Virus record (IMG/VR): IMGVR_UViG_3300034158_000041
Span: 1 to 59,999 of that record
DNA length: 59,999 bases
DNA from: a virus
Direction: 5' to 3' (one strand)
Of this stretch, positions 56,770 to 59,999 are shown one piece after another. The stretch's first letter is position 1. Every line of letters starts with the position of its first letter. Made by a program: the position numbers and the translations under genes. The notes under the pieces are model-generated. The model saw nothing but the letters and a program-made list of their open reading frames with translations. It did no database searches and was not told the origin of the DNA.

Positions 56770-57845
56770 AAATGTTATTGGTTGAGCCAAAGATCCATTC
56801 ACCTTTTCCGCCATATGGGTTGCTGAAGATAGCTACCCATCTACGCAATGAAGGCCACGAAGTTGAGCTTATCAGGCAAGGGTATAAGCATCCCGGATAC
56901 ACGCCGGATAAGATTTACATGACTTCTCTGTTTACATATTCATGGAAGCCGGTATGGGAAGCGGTGAAATTCTATAAGGGTGCGTTCCCCAACACGCCCA
57001 TAGAATTGGGCGGTATATATGCCTCTCTGATGCCAGAGCACGCCCGAAAATCTGGCGTTGATAAGGTTTTCTCCGGGCTGTGGGATGAAGTTGATAATCT
57101 GGTTCCTGCCTATGACCTGGTGCCGGAATGGGATGGAAGCATCATATTTACGCAGCGGGGATGCATTAACAGGTGTGGGTTTTGCGCCGTCCATAGAATC
57201 GAAGGCCAAATGCGATCAACCGGGCCAAGCATCAAACCGTATATCTACCCCGGCCACACCAAGATATATCCATATGACAACAATATTACCAACGGGCCCG
57301 AATGGGATCGAGTTTGGCAGGAGTTGAAAGACTCCAAGCTGAAGATAGATATCAGAAATGGTATAGATTCCAGAACCGTTGATGATAAGATCGCAGGGCA
57401 AATGAACGATCTTCGATTGCTGAGGTTGCAGACATCTTTTGACAGTATCAAGGATTGGGATAAGGTCGAGAATGGCATAAGTCTATTGAAAAAACACATG
57501 ACAAAAAAGTATAATATCGTGGTTCTTATATTATACAACTTCAACGATACACCGGATGAATACTTTGAGAGAATGAAGGTAGTACTTGATTGGGGGTGCT
57601 TATGCTACCCAATGCGATATCAGCCACTGGATACACTAAAAAAGAACTCCTATCTATCGTCGAAGTGGACAGAAAAGGAGCTTTTGGCCGCGCGAGCCTT
57701 CGTCACTAACCACGGCATCATGAGCTTTACCTACAAATGCAAGCGCCTGCCAGAGACGTTTTTTGAAGCAAAAGATTTCAACGAAGGCGTGATGCAGTAC
57801 TACAATAAGAAGGATCAAACAGAATTAACGGTGTGGTGTGGATAA
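56766..57845 (+). CDS. B12-binding-domain radical SAM protein, 359 aa
   Basis: N-terminal 120 residues have a Rossmann-like B12-binding pattern (LLVEPKIHSPFPPYGLLKIA, ELGGIYASLMPEHA). Residues about 123-143 have the radical SAM cluster motif RGCINRCGFCAVHRIEG (C-x3-C-x2-C). The rest is a TIM-barrel-like domain. Such enzymes catalyse methylations or other rearrangements. Coupled by ATGA to the methyltransferase fusion, so a joint role in nucleic acid or protein modification is a reasonable inference. Confidence 0.8.
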   Translation: MKMLLVEPKIHSPFPPYGLLKIATHLRNEGHEVELIRQGYKHPGYTPDKIYMTSLFTYSWKPVWEAVKFYKGAFPNTPIELGGIYASLMPEHARKSGVDKVFSGLWDEVDNLVPAYDLVPEWDGSIIFTQRGCINRCGFCAVHRIEGQMRSTGPSIKPYIYPGHTKIYPYDNNITNGPEWDRVWQELKDSKLKIDIRNGIDSRTVDDKIAGQMNDLRLLRLQTSFDSIKDWDKVENGISLLKKHMTKKYNIVVLILYNFNDTPDEYFERMKVVLDWGCLCYPMRYQPLDTLKKNSYLSSKWTEKELLAARAFVTNHGIMSFTYKCKRLPETFFEAKDFNEGVMQYYNKKDQTELTVWCG

Positions 57846-57875
57846 GCTTATATAGTTATAGGTATAGTATCTAGT

Positions 57876-58076
57876 ATGGCACAGATTGAGATATCCAAAG
57901 TTGGGAAGAGATGGGTAGCAAAACTCGGAGAAACTGGAAGCTTCGGCGAAGCTCAGATGTTTGTTCGTGAGCATCCGATAAAAGATGCTAAAATTAGCAT
58001 CCTTCCAGACGACAGCGGGGCATGTGAGATCATGGCCGTTTGGACTAAGAACCCTGGTGAGGTACAATGGCGTTAA
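57876..58076 (+). CDS. hypothetical protein, 66 aa
   Basis: Small beta-rich protein (QIEISKVGKRWVAKLGETGS). TATATAG-type sequence about 25 bases before its ATG gives it its own leaderless promoter. Overlaps the next gene by 10 bases. Confidence 0.5.
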   Translation: MAQIEISKVGKRWVAKLGETGSFGEAQMFVREHPIKDAKISILPDDSGACEIMAVWTKNPGEVQWR

Positions 58077-58204
58077 TAAAGCGAAATGTGACCATAGAAA
58101 AGCAGCATGATGATTGGTTGAAGCTTCATAAAAAAAGTTTTAATTTTTCCGATCAGGTGCGAACGTGGTTAAGCAATTACATAAAAGCACACGATGGTGA
58201 TTAG
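58067..58204 (+). CDS. ribbon-helix-helix-like protein, 45 aa
   Basis: LIKRNVTIEKQHDDWLKLHK then FNFSDQVRTWLSNYIKAH resembles a ribbon-helix-helix DNA binder. It overlaps the start of the preceding gene's end and lies two genes upstream of PCNA. Confidence 0.5.
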   Translation: MALIKRNVTIEKQHDDWLKLHKKSFNFSDQVRTWLSNYIKAHDGD

Positions 58205-58205
58205 T

Positions 58206-58457
58206 ATGGAATGCAAAATCTGCGAAAAGGAAAGAGAGATTTCCAAACATTTTAAGCATAGTCCGAGACTTAGAATATGCGATGAATGTGTCGAATTGAT
58301 GGGATACAATCATCAGAGAATTGGAGAGAGAATCTATAATCAGTATAAAAAGAACCTGGACAAATCACTGAAAGAAGAGGTTCAAAGAACCCTGCCTATG
58401 ATTATTGAAAAGCTAATGACAGAATCCGATCTAACATTTGAACTGAAGGTGTGCTAA
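58206..58457 (+). CDS. zinc-binding protein, 83 aa
   Basis: MECKICEKEREISKHFKHSP then ICDECVELM gives a C-x2-C ... C-x2-C zinc ribbon; the rest is helical. Start at 58206 preferred over 58194. Immediately upstream of PCNA. Confidence 0.55.
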   Translation: MECKICEKEREISKHFKHSPRLRICDECVELMGYNHQRIGERIYNQYKKNLDKSLKEEVQRTLPMIIEKLMTESDLTFELKVC

Positions 58458-58458
58458 A

Positions 58459-59184
58459 ATGCAATTCAAAGTCGTAATTTCCCCAACCACAATGAAAGAC
58501 ATAATCAATGCCATCAAAGATGTAGCCGAAGAAGTCAGAATCCAAGTCTCGGAAACCGGCCTGAAAATCCAGGCCGTTGACCCGGCAAATGTCTGCATGG
58601 TATTCTTGGATGCACCCCAGGATGCATTCGAGTACTACAAAACCGATGCCGGAGACCTAGCACTCGATATGATCAGGCTGGACCAATTCACCAACGGATC
58701 TGACAGCATCTCCATGGAATTGGACCCCGAAACCCACAAGATGGCCGTGGACCATGGCCGGTCCAAGTTCTCCATGTCTATGATAGACCCAACTGCAATC
58801 AAGGGCGCCCCAAGAGTCCCCAACCTGGATATGCCATGTAGCATTGTGATATCAGGCGCTGATGTCTATGATGCTATCCAATCGGCTATCAAGGTCTCTG
58901 ATCATGCCATCCTCGAACAGGACGAAGAGAACTTTGTGCTGGAGGCCAAAGGAGACATTGACTCCGTGAGAACTGCTTTCCAGTTGTCGGAACTGACCGG
59001 TATTAGGCAAGGCATGTCTAGGGCCGTGTTCTCACTCGATTACCTGGCGGATATCGCAAAGGTGGCTAGAAAGGTATCGGCGGTCCAGATCGAAACCGGG
59101 ATAGATTATCCCACTGTGATATCCTTCGGGATGGGAAAAATTTCTGTTCGTTATATGCTCGCCCCGCGCATCGAACAGGACTGA
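58459..59184 (+). CDS. pcn: PCNA sliding clamp, 241 aa
   Basis: Two-domain clamp: FKVVISPTTMKDIINAIKDV, DPANVCMVFLDAPQDAFEYY and GSDSISMELDPETHKMAV in the first half, the interdomain DPTAIKGAPRVPNLDMPCSI, and IETGIDYPTVISFGMGKISV near the C-terminus. Three subunits would ring DNA and tether the polymerase. Archaeal-type viruses use PCNA to recruit host PolB or PolD, as no viral polymerase is present here. Confidence 0.9.
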   Translation: MQFKVVISPTTMKDIINAIKDVAEEVRIQVSETGLKIQAVDPANVCMVFLDAPQDAFEYYKTDAGDLALDMIRLDQFTNGSDSISMELDPETHKMAVDHGRSKFSMSMIDPTAIKGAPRVPNLDMPCSIVISGADVYDAIQSAIKVSDHAILEQDEENFVLEAKGDIDSVRTAFQLSELTGIRQGMSRAVFSLDYLADIAKVARKVSAVQIETGIDYPTVISFGMGKISVRYMLAPRIEQD

Positions 59185-59189
59185 AATCC

Positions 59190-59220
59190 TTTTTCTTAAA
59201 TTTTTTGAAAAAAAATTAAA
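59190..59220 (+). terminator. T-rich terminator after PCNA
   Basis: Oligo-T runs (CTTTTTCTT, ATTTTTTGA) followed by an A-rich segment just after the PCNA stop match archaeal intrinsic termination signals; no strong hairpin is needed. Confidence 0.5.
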
Positions 59221-59304
59221 TCCATCTTATGCCGCTTCCGACCTGCCACACAAGTGGATAGCAGAATATCAGATATATCCTGCCATTCTCACTTATGGTG
59301 CAAA

Positions 59305-59553
59305 TCATGCTCTCCTCTCCGGGCGTGGTGTCCTTTCAAATTCCTGCTCTATCTTCATTGCATCCACCTCAGAGCCCCGGACCTTGAACACCATCCCAAA
59401 CGCCGGCAACGTGAACTCTGCAATTCCTCTGGAAAGCAACTCATCACCATAGGCTTTCCTGCGCTTCTCCGCGCCCCACGGCAGGTCACTGGTTTCGTTT
59501 GCGGATTCCTTTGTGTATAGCCGAATGAGTTCGGCGTCGGGTAGATCTTTCAT
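59305..59553 (-). CDS. hypothetical protein, 82 aa
   Basis: Not recognised. Helical, charged protein ending ERTPRPERRA. Overlaps by 4 bases the cysteine-rich gene upstream. Last gene of the left operon read around the circle. Confidence 0.55.
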   Translation of the reverse strand: MKDLPDAELIRLYTKESANETSDLPWGAEKRRKAYGDELLSRGIAEFTLPAFGMVFKVRGSEVDAMKIEQEFERTPRPERRA

Positions 59554-59735
59554 GCTCCTCCTCTGCCACCCTTCGGCCTGCCCGACTTACATATCTTAGC
59601 CGGCCTCCACATAGATCCCATCTTGCCCTCCAGGTCCGCATGATCTTCGAAATAGCATTCCCCGGTAAAGTTCAGATATTGGGCTTGGCATTGGCGCCGG
59701 CGTGCCCATTCACATGAGCCACATTTGGCGGTCAT
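59550..59735 (-). CDS. cysteine-rich zinc-like protein, 61 aa
   Basis: Starts at 59735, overlapping the ATP-grasp stop (ATGA). Contains CGSCEWARRRQC and later ECYFED and ICKSG, a pattern of small zinc proteins. The C-terminus is basic (GRPKGGRGG). Confidence 0.55.
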   Translation of the reverse strand: MTAKCGSCEWARRRQCQAQYLNFTGECYFEDHADLEGKMGSMWRPAKICKSGRPKGGRGGA

Positions 59736-59999
59736 GCATCCTCGTGCTCTGGATGATATGACAGTTCGCCCCTCGCGGCATCTATCATGTACCATTTGCC
59801 TATTTCCGTTTGGGCAAAATCGACCGAATAGAAGCCTGGGACACATTCATTGAAGTCTTCGGCCATTCTGGTCAGGCAGGCAACCTCGAGATAATCTTCC
59901 TGGTTGATCTCAGCGAGCTTCTTTTTCCAACCGGGAACTAGATTCTTAATTGCCCTTCCTGGCTGGATAGCACTCTCCGGCCAATATGGATGATGGCAC
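59732..59999 (-). CDS. phage-type ATP-grasp protein, C-terminal part (gene crosses the junction)
   Basis: C-terminal part of the protein that starts at 521. Reading through the overlap, residues include ERRYFVDEGKVMCHHPYWPE, LTRMAEDFNECVPGFYSVDF and AQTEIGKWYMIDAARGELSY before the TGA at 59732. The Asp in IDA of this segment corresponds to a metal-binding region of ATP-grasp enzymes. The in-frame passage confirms that the two contig ends join. Confidence 0.8.
   Translation of the reverse strand, partial: CHHPYWPESAIQPGRAIKNLVPGWKKKLAEINQEDYLEVACLTRMAEDFNECVPGFYSVDFAQTEIGKWYMIDAARGELSYHPEHEDA
59925..59999. repeat. terminal direct repeat, right copy
   Basis: Identical to positions 1-75; see the left copy. 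Confidence 0.95.

Noticed and set aside
1-59999. CRISPR arrays, insertion sequences or integrase
   Set aside because: No array of regularly spaced repeats, no transposase and no tyrosine or serine recombinase motif was seen on either strand.

Overview
This window looks like the complete genome of a tailed archaeal virus (Caudoviricetes, siphovirus-like). The first 75 bases recur exactly as the last 75 (1-75 = 59925-59999), and one ATP-grasp gene runs in frame through that junction. The molecule is therefore best read as a circle, or circularly permuted genome, of 59,924 bp. An archaeal host is supported by a PCNA sliding clamp, TATA-type promoters 25-30 nt upstream of start codons, AbrB and ribbon-helix-helix regulators, a tRNA-like RNA with bulge-helix-bulge-like folds and many small zinc-ribbon proteins. 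The numerous secreted proteins (PKD, beta-helix, matrixin-like protease) resemble the cell-surface repertoire of Methanosarcinales/Methanotrichales methanogens; that host assignment is an inference.

Layout. (1) 59305 through the junction to 3940, minus strand: about 18 tiny overlapping early-type genes ending in the ATP-grasp gene and two further small genes. (2) 4056-9700, plus: AbrB-like regulator, small genes, coiled-coil proteins, an ERCC4-type nuclease with helix-hairpin-helix, and a secreted metalloprotease-like protein. (3) 9758-24467: receptor-binding and tail genes on the minus strand (LamG-like lectin, repeat fibre, three paralogous collar fibres, hub, tape measure, chaperones G and G-T made by a -1 frameshift, tail tube). 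A plus-strand cassette of small secreted and collar-like proteins lies inside at 11959-14054. (4) 24696-25629, plus: a tRNA-like RNA and three small genes. (5) 25626-39896, minus: head genes (scaffold, major capsid, connector ... neck, Mu F-like protein). The early and late head genes are separated by a block of secreted, surface and lysis-like genes (NodB deacetylase, beta-helix, matrixin, PKD protein, small membrane proteins, caspase-like peptidase). (6) 40029-40518, plus: three small genes. (7) 40536-44507, minus: portal, LAGLIDADG endonuclease, large and small terminase. (8) 44608-53785, minus: tRNA-Thr, small zinc and HTH proteins, HNH-AP2 endonuclease, primase-helicase, Gp37/Gp68-family protein. 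(9) 53855-59184: RHH regulator (minus), then plus-strand MazG-like enzyme, helicase-methyltransferase fusion, B12-binding radical SAM enzyme and PCNA.

Replication appears to rest on a viral AEP primase-SF3 helicase and PCNA. I see no DNA polymerase, so the host enzyme is presumably recruited. I see no integrase or recombinase, which argues for a lytic or episomal lifestyle. Most genes within each block overlap by ATGA or GTGA, so they are probably translationally coupled.

Most notable: a homing-endonuclease cassette next to the portal gene that left a 13-codon remnant of the original portal start and supplies a synonymously recoded replacement; a canonical A AAA AAG frameshift site in the tail chaperone; a tRNA-like RNA with a structured insert; and a caspase-fold peptidase next to small membrane proteins.
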